This document shows positions 1 through 9,900 of a stretch of 64,000 nucleotides of DNA, piece after piece. The position numbers and the translations under genes were made by a program. Under the pieces are notes generated by a model. It searched no databases, was not told where the DNA came from, and saw only the letters and a list, made by a program, of their open reading frames with translations. The first letter of the stretch is position 1, and every line of letters starts with the position of its first letter. Location: the NCBI GenBank assembly GCA_964035575.1, contig OZ037878.1, positions 930,001 through 994,000 of the forward strand, written 5' to 3'. The DNA comes from Rhynchopus sp. YZ270_cl-10 (taxonomy: Eukaryota > Euglenozoa > Diplonemea > Diplonemida > Diplonemidae).

Positions 1-232
1 CATACCGGTATATGAGTCTTGCCAACATGATAACCCCCTGCACAAAGTAGAGGAATGTGCCTATCGGACGGATGATAACGATAAATGCAATCCTCAGTGT
101 TGCCCACAGCAGGTCCGTGACAACGCGCAAGCAGTACAGCGTGAGCTTCCATGCGTACATCCCGAAGGTATGTTTGTCGTTGATGTCAAGCATGTTGCCA
201 CGCACACGAAACTCTCTGTCAGGGAAAGACAT
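1..232 (-). CDS. 5' part of an unrecognised membrane protein gene
   Basis: An open frame runs from an ATG at 232 to the window edge without a stop, giving 77 complete codons; the rest lies outside. The protein starts MSFPDREFRVRGNMLDINDK, followed by a strongly hydrophobic stretch from about residue 28 (YAWKLTLYCLRVV) through FIVIIRPIGTFLYFVQG and IMLARLIYRY. This suggests two or three membrane-spanning helices after a short polar N-terminus. The mix of charged N-terminus and clean aliphatic/aromatic helices looks coding, and the overlapping frames do not. On the coding strand a pyrimidine-rich tract (about 260-295) precedes the start, and the bases directly before ATG read CTGTAAG. I do not recognise the family, so only membrane location is inferred. 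Confidence 0.7.
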   Translation of the reverse strand, partial: MSFPDREFRVRGNMLDINDKHTFGMYAWKLTLYCLRVVTDLLWATLRIAFIVIIRPIGTFLYFVQGVIMLARLIYRY

Positions 233-1006
233 CTTACAGCATACACATAAAGCGCGACAACAAGAGGAGGGGAGGGGAGGGTAGATGCAACGGAAAGTCG
301 CAGAAAACAAAGTGTATTGTGTGGATCTGTCCTGTTTGTCATTTGTGGGAGTGGGTGGTTAAAGAAGCGGGTTCTGCGGCTTCACGGAGACCTCAACAGG
401 GGCCACCTGCCACCTTATGTTGACCAGCCTAAGAGGTTTGAAATGTGTAGAATTTTGTAAGTTGATAGGGAAAAGGGGAAAATAGACCTCACTTATCCGC
501 TATGAGGAGTCCTGTGCCCACCAAAAGGTGAAAAGGTGAGTGGAATAGAAACGACCTCCAAGCATAGATGTTTTCCCTGCCGTTCAAAGACCCAATAAAA
601 CAGAAGAAAAATGACAATATTTTTGCTTTTTTTTTTTTTGTTTGAAAAATACAACGAAAAGGGGTAACGTTTTATTGAAGATTCCTCAATTTACGAGTGG
701 GACGAAAAAGGAGGTAGCAAATCAATAAAAATCAACGGAAATCCAAAAAAATTCGAAACAGAAATGACGACGTGTTGACTAAAGATGCTCAAAATCAGTC
801 AGGACTGTCCTTTGTTTGGAAAATATGAACGGGGAGGGAGGGGGGGGCGGTTGTAAAATATTTTGTATGGTAAGCAAAGGTAAACAAATAGAAGCAACAT
901 AAGTGAAAAAAGACACTTATTTTTCTTTCTTTCTTTCGCAAAAAGGTACATTTTTCTTGCAGGAAATGAAAATGCCACAAAATTCAAAATGGTACATTTT
1001 TAAGTG
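233..1006. other. Intergenic, no gene seen
   Basis: AT-rich spacer between the partial membrane gene and the TTAA element. It contains a poly-T run (about 629-640) and a pyrimidine/purine-skewed stretch, but no frame with protein-like composition. Its right end (965-1005) carries a motif reading AATGCCAC, then AAATT, then GGTACATTTT. The same motif recurs just after the element (2079-2117) and partly again at 2128-2140, so the element interrupted a short array with a unit of about 45 bp. Confidence 0.5.
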
Positions 1007-1010
1007 TTAA

Positions 1011-1708
1011 AGGGGGAGTGGACCTATTATTAGGGTGGACCTATTATGCTATAATAATAGGTCCACCGTTTTTGGGGTTAAATTTAACTTTTTAAATCTC
1101 GATTTTCGGAGAAAATTTTTTAAAAAAATTGGCTGGGGAATATGGTGGGTGTAGGGGAAGGGTGGCACAGGGTACACGACGGGACTCAGTGACAAGTGAA
1201 AGACAAGTGAAAAAGGTGGCAAGTGGTGGCAAGTAAATCACTTGTCATGAACTACTTACTTGTCATGACAAGTGATTTACTTGTCATTCACTTGTCATGT
1301 CACACCTTTTTCACTTGTCTTTCACTTGTCATTGGGTCCCGTAACGAAGGTTTACTACTTTTTCAGCGGACACGTTTTGGTGCAGTGGTTTGCAGTTGGC
1401 CTGCTGATTTGCAGGCAATACACGGCACGGTCGGCAAGCTTGTGTGTCCGCTTTGCAGGAGGTTTTGAGGGGGGTGGGCGGAGCAGTGACACCTTCCTCT
1501 CAGATGTCGCCTCAGGTGGCGCAGCAGATGGCGCAGCTGCATCACCAGGAGAAGGAACTGGTGTTGAGGGTGCTTTTGATGGCACCTGGTCTTCTCTCTT
1601 GATGTGCACACTGCCCATCCTGAACAGACGTTACTGACCTTTGTATGTCGGCTCTTCCTAGCCTAGACAAGCAGAATTGTCTAAGGGTTGGATTGTTCAC
1701 CCACTAAC

Positions 1709-1739
<31 letters not shown>

Positions 1740-2074
1740 GGGGTTTTCTTTTGGAGCCACATTTACGACTATGGCATCTACATCATCCCACTCACACGTG
1801 CCTGCTCGCGCGTCCTCCAGCACTTGCTGCACTCTGCGCAGGTGATCCGCACAACAGCACGACAACAGGCTCGGCAGCATTAGAAAATTGGTTTTGGTGT
1901 TTTTGGCTGTTGTTTTGGGTTTGATTTTGCAGCGTTTTGTGGGTAAAGGGCGGTTGGGTAAGGACGAAAAGTACCTAAATAGTGCCTAAATAATAGCACT
2001 TTTTTAGTAAAAATAAGAAAAAAAATTTTAAAAATCGGCCAAAATTCAGCTATAATAATAGGTCCACTCCCCCT
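1011..2074. mobile_element. Non-autonomous inverted-repeat DNA element with TTAA target duplication
   Basis: The two ends are perfect 22-bp inverted repeats: AGGGGGAGTGGACC continuing into TATTATTA at the left (1011-1032), mirrored at 2053-2074. TTAA flanks both sides (1007-1010 and 2075-2078). A TTAA duplication is typical of piggyBac-type elements. Reading the site as TA with 23-bp repeats would instead suggest Tc1/mariner. A 14-bp-arm palindrome made of the same end motif lies at 1034-1067. No transposase frame is visible, so the element depends on an enzyme made elsewhere. Two short frames with protein-like stretches (1445-1600, for example QVAQQMAQLHHQEKELVLRV; 1770-1880, for example ACSRVLQHLLHSAQVIRTTA) could be captured gene fragments, but each is short and bounded by stops. 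Confidence 0.75.
1181..1340. repeat. Large imperfect hairpin inside the TTAA element
   Basis: Bases 1181-1259 and 1263-1340 are near-complete reverse complements. The outer arms begin GGGAC.CA.TGACAAGTGAAAG and continue for about 38 bp with two mismatches, then continue through repeated CAAGTGA/TCACTTG words to a centre near TGTCATGACA. The arms are themselves built from repeated TGACAAGTGA words. RNA or single-stranded DNA from here would fold into a stem of roughly 75 bp. Confidence 0.8.
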
Positions 2075-2078
2075 TTAA

Positions 2079-2371
2079 AAATGCCACGAAATTGTAAGAC
2101 GGTACATTTTCAAGGATAAAAAAAATGCCACATAATTGCGGGTATCGCGTGAAATGCGAAATTTATAGGAATACAGGGGCCTCAGAAGAACGCTCCTCTG
2201 ATGTAGAAGTTTTATGGAAAATGGAATAGCTGTGTCAAGGGGGAAGCCTTATCTAGATAAAATAAGAAAAGAAAAAATTGAATTCATAAAGGAAAGTGAC
2301 ATTCTAAAAAGTTCGTCGTTTTGAAAACTTGCCTGCAGTGTCATGCTAGGCTCTCTGCTCCTTCGGCAGAA
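2079..2371. other. Spacer with short tandem motif, 3' flank of the ankyrin gene
   Basis: It holds the continuation of the AATGCCAC motif array split by the neighbouring element, then AT-rich sequence up to the TAG stop of the minus-strand ankyrin gene. No gene is seen. Confidence 0.5.
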
Positions 2372-3571
2372 CTAGCGTTCCTCAGAGGCTCCGTACTTAT
2401 GAAGAACGCAAACTGTGGCAGTGTGCTCGTTGTGCACGGCACCATCGAGAGGGGTCCACCCGTTGTTTGTTGTGTTGATGTCGGCACCGTGCGCAAGAAG
2501 GACGCGGACTGTGTCGGTATGGCCGTGGTCTGCCGCACAGGACAGAGCGGTCCACCCGCCGTTGTCTTTAGGCACAATATCGGCACCGTTCTCAAGAAGA
2601 ACACACACAGTCTCGGTGTGCCCGTTGTCTGACGCGCCGTGAAGGGGAGACCACCCGTTGTTCGTTGCAGTGATGTCGGCGCCGTGCGCAACAAGGAGGC
2701 GCACTGTGTCGGTGTGGCCGTGGTCGGCTGCGCAGAAGACAGGAGTCCACCCGGCGTTGTTTTTCCAGGAAGTGTTTGCACCGTGCTCGAGCAGGACCCC
2801 CACGGTCTCGGTATAGCCGTTGTCGGCAGCACATGCGAGAGGTGTGTTACCGTCGTTGTTTGTCGCGGTCATGTCGGCTCCGTGCTCGAGCAGCACACGC
2901 ACGGTGTCTGTGTGGCCGTTTTCTGCGGCCCCTAGAAGAGGATTCCACCCACCGTCGTTTTTAATGGTGACGTCGGCGCCGTGCTCGAGAAGCACACGCA
3001 CTGTGTCGGTATGGCCGTGGTAGGCTGCACGGTGGACTGGGGTCATCCCGCAGCTTTCCTTTGACACGACATCTGCGCCGTAGTCGAGCAGCGCGCATAC
3101 TGTGTTGGTATGGCCGTAGTCTGCGGCACAGGAGATGGGCGACCAGCCATCATCGTTCTTCACAGCAACGCTGGACCCGTGCGCGAGGAGCAGGCAGACC
3201 GTTTCTGCAAAGCCGAAGTCTGCTGCGCAGGAGAGCGGGGTCCAGCCGCCGTGGCTCTTTGCTTTGATGTCGGCGTTGTGCTCGAGGAGGAGGCGCACGG
3301 TGGAGGTGTGCCCGTTGTAGGCTGCGCGGTGGAGGGGTGTCATGCCGCGGGCCTCTGTCGCAGTTAAGTCTGCACCGTGCTTCAGCAACGCACGCACCGT
3401 CGTGTTGTCGCCATTGTACGCAGCGCTAAGGAGCAGCTCCGCCTTGGGAAGCTCTGCAGTTTTGTCACGCAAGAGACACTCCACCGCAGACACGTCCCCC
3501 TCCGCAGCCGCACGGCGGAACAACAACACATTGTCACTCTCCTGCGCACCCTTGTTTCCACTGCGACACAT
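2372..3571 (-). CDS. Ankyrin-repeat protein
   Basis: Intronless frame of 399 codons from ATG at 3571 to TAG at 2372. After a short N-terminus (residues 1-16) there are about twelve ankyrin units. Ten, from residue 77 onward, fit a 32-33-residue period of the form WTPLxCAADxGHTDTVRVLL.HGADxTxxNNxG. Two more degenerate units fill about 17-76, and the last (372-399) is cut short before a charged end, GASEER. Ankyrin arrays are protein-binding scaffolds; no enzymatic or membrane segment is present, so a cytosolic binding role is inferred. The repeats are close to one another, suggesting recent growth by internal duplication, with variation focused on the first residues of each unit and the loop. 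The nearest gene is the GH39 hydrolase on the same strand, 0.87 kb upstream, with no obvious functional link. Confidence 0.9.
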   Translation of the reverse strand: MCRSGNKGAQESDNVLLFRRAAAEGDVSAVECLLRDKTAELPKAELLLSAAYNGDNTTVRALLKHGADLTATEARGMTPLHRAAYNGHTSTVRLLLEHNADIKAKSHGGWTPLSCAADFGFAETVCLLLAHGSSVAVKNDDGWSPISCAADYGHTNTVCALLDYGADVVSKESCGMTPVHRAAYHGHTDTVRVLLEHGADVTIKNDGGWNPLLGAAENGHTDTVRVLLEHGADMTATNNDGNTPLACAADNGYTETVGVLLEHGANTSWKNNAGWTPVFCAADHGHTDTVRLLVAHGADITATNNGWSPLHGASDNGHTETVCVLLENGADIVPKDNGGWTALSCAADHGHTDTVRVLLAHGADINTTNNGWTPLDGAVHNEHTATVCVLHKYGASEER

Positions 3572-4436
3572 AATGGAGTTGGTAATGTGAGCTAAGATGC
3601 TAGCCTATGGGGCAAGGTGGTCTCAGGTAGGGTTGGGGGTTGAGGGGTAGTGCAAAATATTGGAGGGGAAGGCTTTTGAGACGGTATTGTCAAATTGCAG
3701 GGGAGGGTGCAGGAAAAAAAAAGTGTTGGTGTAAGAACCACTCATAGAAATGGCAAGAATGCAAGGGAAAAAGGAAGCCTTGCATTATGCTGCGAAGCAA
3801 CTTGTGCATAATGCACAAATGGCAACCTTCGAAAGTAGTTTTCAGGGTCTCGGGGGTTGTAAACCCCGGAATCTGTGGTAGACAAATGGGGAAAACACAG
3901 AAAAGTTTGTCAGCAGGACCGTGAGCCTCACGTGCTTAGACATAAAAAGGGGGAGGGAAAAAATGAAATTTTCAAAAGATTCAGCTCAGTCTGAGTCAGA
4001 GAGAAAAATAAAAAAAAATATTGCAAGATGAATGCTGACGTGTGCACATTGCAAGGACAAACACAAGACAAGCTCAACCCAAGCCTCGCATGCGTACTGA
4101 ACAAAATAAATGAAAGAAAAGTGTGCAATCTAATGAAAATTTCGCAGGGAAAAAAAATAGAAGTCGTACGTGCAAACGCCTCTGCGGACGCCGGCACCGA
4201 ACCTCCGCCGGAAAAAATGGGGGGAGCGCTTCGTCACTATTGTGTGACACAAGCTCGGTAAGTAATGTACAAAAAAAGAAAAAAAGACGAGAAATTCACT
4301 CCACGAGAGAAAGGGGATTATCCTGGAGGATACGAACAGATTTTTTTATTTATTTTTTGAACTAGTGTAGACACCTGAGGGCCTCCCTCACTACTTTATT
4401 TCTGCCAAACAAAATGGGTCACTACCTCTCAGACAC
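3572..4436. other. Intergenic, no gene seen
   Basis: Spacer between two minus-strand genes. It has A-rich runs (3714-3723, 4008-4019) and a small inverted repeat GCATTATGC/GCATAATGC at about 3783-3816. A 77-codon plus-strand frame (4028-4261) has no recognisable features and is not called. Confidence 0.5.
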
Positions 4437-5963
4437 TTAATCATCAAAGGTGATCAACGCAGTCGCAAACGACTCAAGCGCCATCTCGAAGGAGACTGTG
4501 TCACCACTCCTGCGGAGCGCAAGACTCTCGCTGCAGGGCTCGGACTTCTGGTGCAGGTGGTCCAGCTGCGTGGGTGTGGGGTTCCCGGGCGAGCCGATGT
4601 CCTGCCACGCCTGGTATGTGTTAGCACAGGTGCTGTTGATCATGCGAAGGGTCGCGGTGTTGCCATCCTCCAGGCCACTGTTCTTGAGCGTGACCGTCAC
4701 CACTGTTGTGTTGATTGTTTGGTTTGCAAACGAGAGCAGCTGCGGTGAGTCGAAGAAGGTTGCCACAATGCGCAGACCACCACCACCACCATCACCACCA
4801 CCCTCCGTCGTCGCAAAGAGCTTCACACCGGAGTCCTTCGGGCCGACATCTTGCGCCACGTTGAGGTAGTGGCTGCCGACGTCCTTGAAGAACTCGTGGG
4901 TGCGGAAGGACGGCTTTGCGACGCCGTAGAGCGTCTGCAGACCCATGCTCTCGCCCTCCCACTCCTTTGTGGGCATGCCGTCCTCCATGAAAACGTCAGA
5001 GAAGGCCCACCACGAGAAGACATCCAGATCGTGCAGGACCGCGGGGATGCTGTATGCGACGAACGAGGCTGCGAAGTACGTGCTCAGGCGGAAGGCGGGG
5101 TCCTTCCAGCCGCTGCTGTACTCTGTGATGTACATCGGCGTCGTACGCGGGAAGGAGCGTCGTGCCGCGGCAATGCCGTCCGCAAAGCAGTCGCGGTCCG
5201 GGTTGCCCGGACACTGGTCTATCGGGTAGCAGTGTGTCGTCACGTAGTCCGCACCACCATACTCCTGCGACATGTTGTAGAACGCAGGGATGTCCAGAAG
5301 CTCCATTGTCGTCGGCCCGCCCACCCGATACGCAGCGTCGACAGAACGCACCGCCACCGCAGACGCGTTGTACAGCGGCATGTACTGTGCAGGAAAGTCG
5401 ATGCCCCACATCTCGTTCCACACCTCAAATCGCCATGCACGAATCTCCTCAGCTCCGTAACGTGCGGTAATGTGTGTGACAAAGGCCTTGACCAGGTCGT
5501 GCCAAAGATACCACTTCTCCTCGAAAGGCGGCATCTTGATCAGGTTGTAGGCAAACTGTGTCGTGCAGTTCACATTGGGTTTACAGTTAGCGAGGACAGA
5601 GGGCATGAAGCTGAGCTCCATGATGGGTTTGAGGTTGAGCGAGACGAGAAAGTCGATTAGAGTGTCGGTCTGGCTGAAGTTGTAGACGGGGTGCTGCCAC
5701 GTGCCCGTCACGACACCCATCTCGTCGTCGAAGATCCCATGGAAGCGTATACCCTTGAAGCCGATCTTATCCACCGCGACCTTCAGCTGTGCACGCCAGT
5801 CGTCACGCTCTCCCAGCTTCGCATGGCTGCTCCCCACAGCCTCCTTCCAGATGTGTCTGAACGCAGTGCCAGTACCGCCTACATCAATCTCAGCATGGTT
5901 GGTAGCAAGCCTCCCCTGTGTATGCAGGATGCACGCAGCCAGCGTCGCAATCAAGATGCGCAT
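4437..5963 (-). CDS. Secreted glycoside hydrolase, GH39-type (beta-xylosidase / alpha-L-iduronidase family)
   Basis: Single-exon frame of 508 codons. Residues 1-17 (MRILIATLAACILHTQG) form a cleavable signal peptide. A TIM-barrel-like catalytic region follows (about 35-390). FEVWNEMW carries the expected acid/base Glu184, and the strand MYITEYSSGW carries the expected nucleophile Glu281, about 97 residues later as in clan GH-A retaining enzymes. Motifs such as IRFHGIFDDEMGV, DVFSWWAFSD and the spacing fit GH39, whose members release xylose or iduronic acid from glycans. The C-terminal part (about 395-508) looks like a beta-sandwich, after a glycine-rich linker (EGGGDGGGGG). Several N-glycosylation sequons (NFS, NCT, NAS, NMS, NTT, NST) agree with secretion or a lysosomal location. 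I infer extracellular or digestive-vacuole polysaccharide breakdown; substrate is not certain. A related GH-A family is the main alternative. Confidence 0.85.
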   Translation of the reverse strand: MRILIATLAACILHTQGRLATNHAEIDVGGTGTAFRHIWKEAVGSSHAKLGERDDWRAQLKVAVDKIGFKGIRFHGIFDDEMGVVTGTWQHPVYNFSQTDTLIDFLVSLNLKPIMELSFMPSVLANCKPNVNCTTQFAYNLIKMPPFEEKWYLWHDLVKAFVTHITARYGAEEIRAWRFEVWNEMWGIDFPAQYMPLYNASAVAVRSVDAAYRVGGPTTMELLDIPAFYNMSQEYGGADYVTTHCYPIDQCPGNPDRDCFADGIAAARRSFPRTTPMYITEYSSGWKDPAFRLSTYFAASFVAYSIPAVLHDLDVFSWWAFSDVFMEDGMPTKEWEGESMGLQTLYGVAKPSFRTHEFFKDVGSHYLNVAQDVGPKDSGVKLFATTEGGGDGGGGGLRIVATFFDSPQLLSFANQTINTTVVTVTLKNSGLEDGNTATLRMINSTCANTYQAWQDIGSPGNPTPTQLDHLHQKSEPCSESLALRRSGDTVSFEMALESFATALITFDD

Positions 5964-6950
5964 TGTTGCGTATGCTCCTCAAATAAGTGGTAAGGCAAGA
6001 GAAAGGTTGTTTGATGAGCCAAAGTTAAAAACAGAAGGCAAACAGAAAGACCACAAAAAATGTGGATAGACTGTAGGAAGTAGAGGGTGAGGGAGGGAGA
6101 GTAAATTTTGTACTTCGCCATGTGGCTTTCGCACCAGAGTGCAGGGTTTTTGTACCGGTGTCATCTGTTAACATGTTTGGTTTTGGACTTGTTTTTGTCC
6201 GTTGTAATGTAAAGAAAAAAAACATCGCGCAGCTGCCTAGCGGTTAGCGTCGCGCCTACCCCGGTAGGTTATTGTAAAAAGAAAACATCCCCACCCCTCC
6301 AGAACCAGCTGGGTACCAAACTGGAACACTAAGTAAAACCACACTGACTGGACAGTCTGTTTTCTCCCCTGCCTCTCCCATGTTAATACTCATTTTTCCT
6401 CAATTGTCAATGGTGCTGACCGTGCTGATGACAATAACAATCCATCTCTAGTTTTGTTCACTTTTGTGCCTCGTTCTAACTAACCGGCACTGTACAGATT
6501 GTAAGACGTCTGGCCCCTGCTTCGCTCGGACCAAGTGCTTTTCATGTGCATAGTAAACGTACCCCCCTTGCCCTGTCCAGTTTGATGTGGAACAAAAAAA
6601 GTCGAGCCTACGGCTAAGTTGAACAACACCAAAAAAAAAAAAAAAAAAAAACATCATCCCCGGGACAGGGTTCTATACAGCATTCCGCCCACGAGGGGCT
6701 GGCTCGGTCAGAATCGGTTTGACTCGGTCAGCCCAAAAAAAAAATTTACCCCCTCCACAGGGAATTATATAGGTTTTGGGGTTTTTCGCTGAAACTCGGT
6801 CGAGCCCGGGTCCCCAACCTAGCTCAAGTTGGGGGCCTCCGGCGGAATGTGAGAATTCCTCGGTTATCCAACTGCGGAGTTCGGCACTTCATTGAAGCAA
6901 TTCGTGCACCAGGCACAAGTGGTACACGAATTGTCTGTATCCTCAGTACA
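5964..6950. other. Intergenic with tRNA-like relic, poly-A/T and a small inverted-repeat unit
   Basis: No coding frame is convincing. Around 6225-6275 a stretch containing TAGCGGTTAGCGTCGCG resembles a tRNA D-arm/A-box, followed by the hairpin CCTACC/GGTAGG, but no T-arm box B follows. A poly-A run lies at about 6632-6651. Bases 6680-6849 are bounded by the 9-bp inverted repeat CATTCCGCC/GGCGGAATG without a clear target duplication and contain repeated CTCGGTC words; this may be a small degraded mobile unit. The satellite starts sharply at about 6951. Confidence 0.4.
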
Positions 6951-9900
6951 TTCACCCGTTCTAACGCATCCGTTCTAACACACCCGTTCTAACGCATCCG
7001 TTCTAACGCATCCGTTCTAACGCATCCGTTCTAACGCATCCGTTCTAACGCGTGCGTTCTCACGCATCCGTTCAAACGCATCCGTTCTAACGCACCCGTT
7101 CTAACGCATCCGTTCTAACGCATCCGTTCTAACGCATCCGTTCTAACGCATCCGTTCTAACGCATCCGTTCTAACGCGTCCGTTCTAACGCATCCGTTCT
7201 AACGCATCCGTTCTCGCGCATCCGTTCTAACGCATCCGTTCTAACGCATCCGTTCTAACGCATCCGTTCTAACGCATCCGTTCTAACGCGTCCGTTCTAA
7301 CGCATCCGTTCTCGCGCATCCGTTCTAACGCATCCGTTCTAACGCATCCGTTCTAACGCGTGCGTTCCAACGCATCCGTTCAAACGCATCCGTTCTAACG
7401 CACCCGTTCTCGCGCATCCGTTCCAACGCATCCGTTCAAACGCATCCGTTCTAACGCATCCGTTCTAACGCATCCGTTCTAACGCGTCCGTTCTAACGCA
7501 CCCGTTCTAACGCATCCGTTCTAACGCATCCGTTCTAACGCATCCGTTCAAACGCACCCGTTCTAACGCATCCGTTCTAACGCATCCGTTCTCGCGCATC
7601 CGTTCAAACGCATCCGTTCTAACGCATCCGTTCAAACGCATCCGTTCTAACGCATCCGTTCTCGCGCATCCGTTCAAACGCACCCGTTCTAACGCATCCG
7701 TTCTAACGCATCCGTTCTAACGCATCCGTTCTCGCGCATCCGTTCAAACGCATCCGTTCAAACGCATCCGTTCTAACGCATCCGTTCTAACGCATCCGTT
7801 CTCGCGCATCCGTTCAAACGCATCCGTTCTAACGCATCCGTTCTAACGCATCCGTTCTCGCGCATCCGTTCAAACGCATCCGTTCAAACGCACCCGTTCT
7901 AACGCATCCGTTCTAACGCATCCGTTCTAACGCATCCGTTCTCGCGCATCCGTTCAAACGCATCCGTTCAAACGCACCCGTTCTAACGCATCCGTTCTAA
8001 CGCATCCGTTCTAACGCATCCGTTCTCGCGCATCCGTTCTAACGCATCCGTTCTAACGCATCCGTTCTAACGCATCCGTTCTCGCGCATCCGTTCTAACG
8101 CGTCCGTTCTAACGCACCCGTTCTAACGCATCCGTTCTAACGCATCCGTTCTAACGCATCCGTTCAAACGCACCCGTTCTAACGCATCCGTTCTAACGCA
8201 TCCGTTCTCGCGCATCCGTTCAAACGCATCCGTTCTAACGCATCCGTTCTAACGCATCCGTTCTAACGCATCCGTTCTAACGCATCCGTTCTAACGCATC
8301 CGTTCTAACGCGTCCGTTCTAACGCACCCGTTCTAACGCATCCGTTCTAACGCATCCGTTCTAACGCATCCGTTCAAACGCACCCGTTCTAACGCATCCG
8401 TTCTAACGCATCCGTTCTCGCGCATCCGTTCAAACGCATCCGTTCTAACGCATCCGTTCAAACGCATCCGTTCTAACGCATCCGTTCTCGCGCATCCGTT
8501 CAAACGCACCCGTTCTAACGCATCCGTTCTAACGCATCCGTTCTAACGCATCCGTTCTAACGCATCCGTTCTAACGCATCCGTTCAAACGCACCCGTTCT
8601 AACGCATCCGTTCTAACGCATCCGTTCTCGCGCATCCGTTCAAACGCATCCGTTCTAACGCATCCGTTCTAACGCATCCGTTCTAACGCATCCGTTCTAA
8701 CGCATCCGTTCTAACGCATCCGTTCTAACGCACCCGTTCTAACGCATCCGTTCTAACGCATCCGTTCTAACGCATCCGGTCAAACGCACCCGTTCTAACG
8801 CATCCGTTCAAACGCACCCGTTCTAACGCATCCGTTCTCGCGCATACGTGCAAACGCATCCGTTCTAACGCATCCGTTCAAACGCATCCGTTCTAACGCA
8901 TCCGTTCTCGCGCATCCGTTCAAACGCACCCGTTCTAACGCATCCGTTCTAACGCATCCGTTCTAACGCTTCCGTTCTCGCGCATCCGTTCAAACGCATC
9001 CGTTCAAACGCATCCGTTCTAACGCATCCGTTCTCGCGCATCCGTTCTAACGCATCCGTTCTAACGCATCCGTTCTAACGCATCCGTTCTAACGCTTCCG
9101 TTCTCGCGCATCCGTTCAAACGCATCCGTTCAAACGCATCCGTTCTAACGCATCCGTTCTCGCGCATCCGTTCTAACGCATCCGTTCTAACGCATCCGTT
9201 CTAACGCATCCGTTCTAACGCATCCGTTCTAACGCATCCGTTCAAACGCACCCGTTCTAACGCATCCGTTCTAACACATCCGTTCTAACGCACCCGTTCT
9301 AACGCATCCGTTCAAACGCACCCGTTCTAACGCATCCGTTCTAACGCATCCGTTCTAACGCATCCGTTCTCGCGCATCCGTTCAAACGCATCCGTTCTAC
9401 CGCATCCGTTCAAACGCATCCGTTCTAACGCATCCATTCTCGCGCATCCGTTCTAACGCATCCGTTCAAACGCATCCGTTCTAACGCATCCGTTCTAACG
9501 CGTGCGTTCTAATGCATCCGTTCAAACGCATCCGTTCTAACGCACCCGTTCTAACGCATCCGTTCTAACGCATCCGTTCTAACGCATCCGTTCTAACGCA
9601 TCCGTTCTAACGCATCCGTTCTAACGCATCCGTTCTAACGCATCCGTTCTAACGCATCCGTTCTAACGCGTGCGTTCCAACGCATCCGTTCAAACGCATC
9701 CGTTCTAACGCATCCGTTCTAACGCGTCCGTTCTAACGCGTGCGTTCTAATGCATCCGTTCAAACGCATCCGTTCTAACGCACCCGTTCTAACGCATCCG
9801 TTCTAACGCATCCGTTCTAACGCATCCGTTCTAACGCGTGCGTTCCAACGCATCCGTTCAAACGCATCCGTTCTAACGCACCCGTTCTAACGCATCCGTT

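Noticed and set aside
1272-1637. 121-codon frame inside the TTAA element
   Set aside because: Half of it crosses the hairpin; the Gly/Ala-rich end looks like an off-frame reading. At best a captured fragment.
4028-4261. 77-codon plus-strand frame between ankyrin and GH39 genes
   Set aside because: No recognisable feature, AT-rich surroundings and no splice or leader signal to support it.
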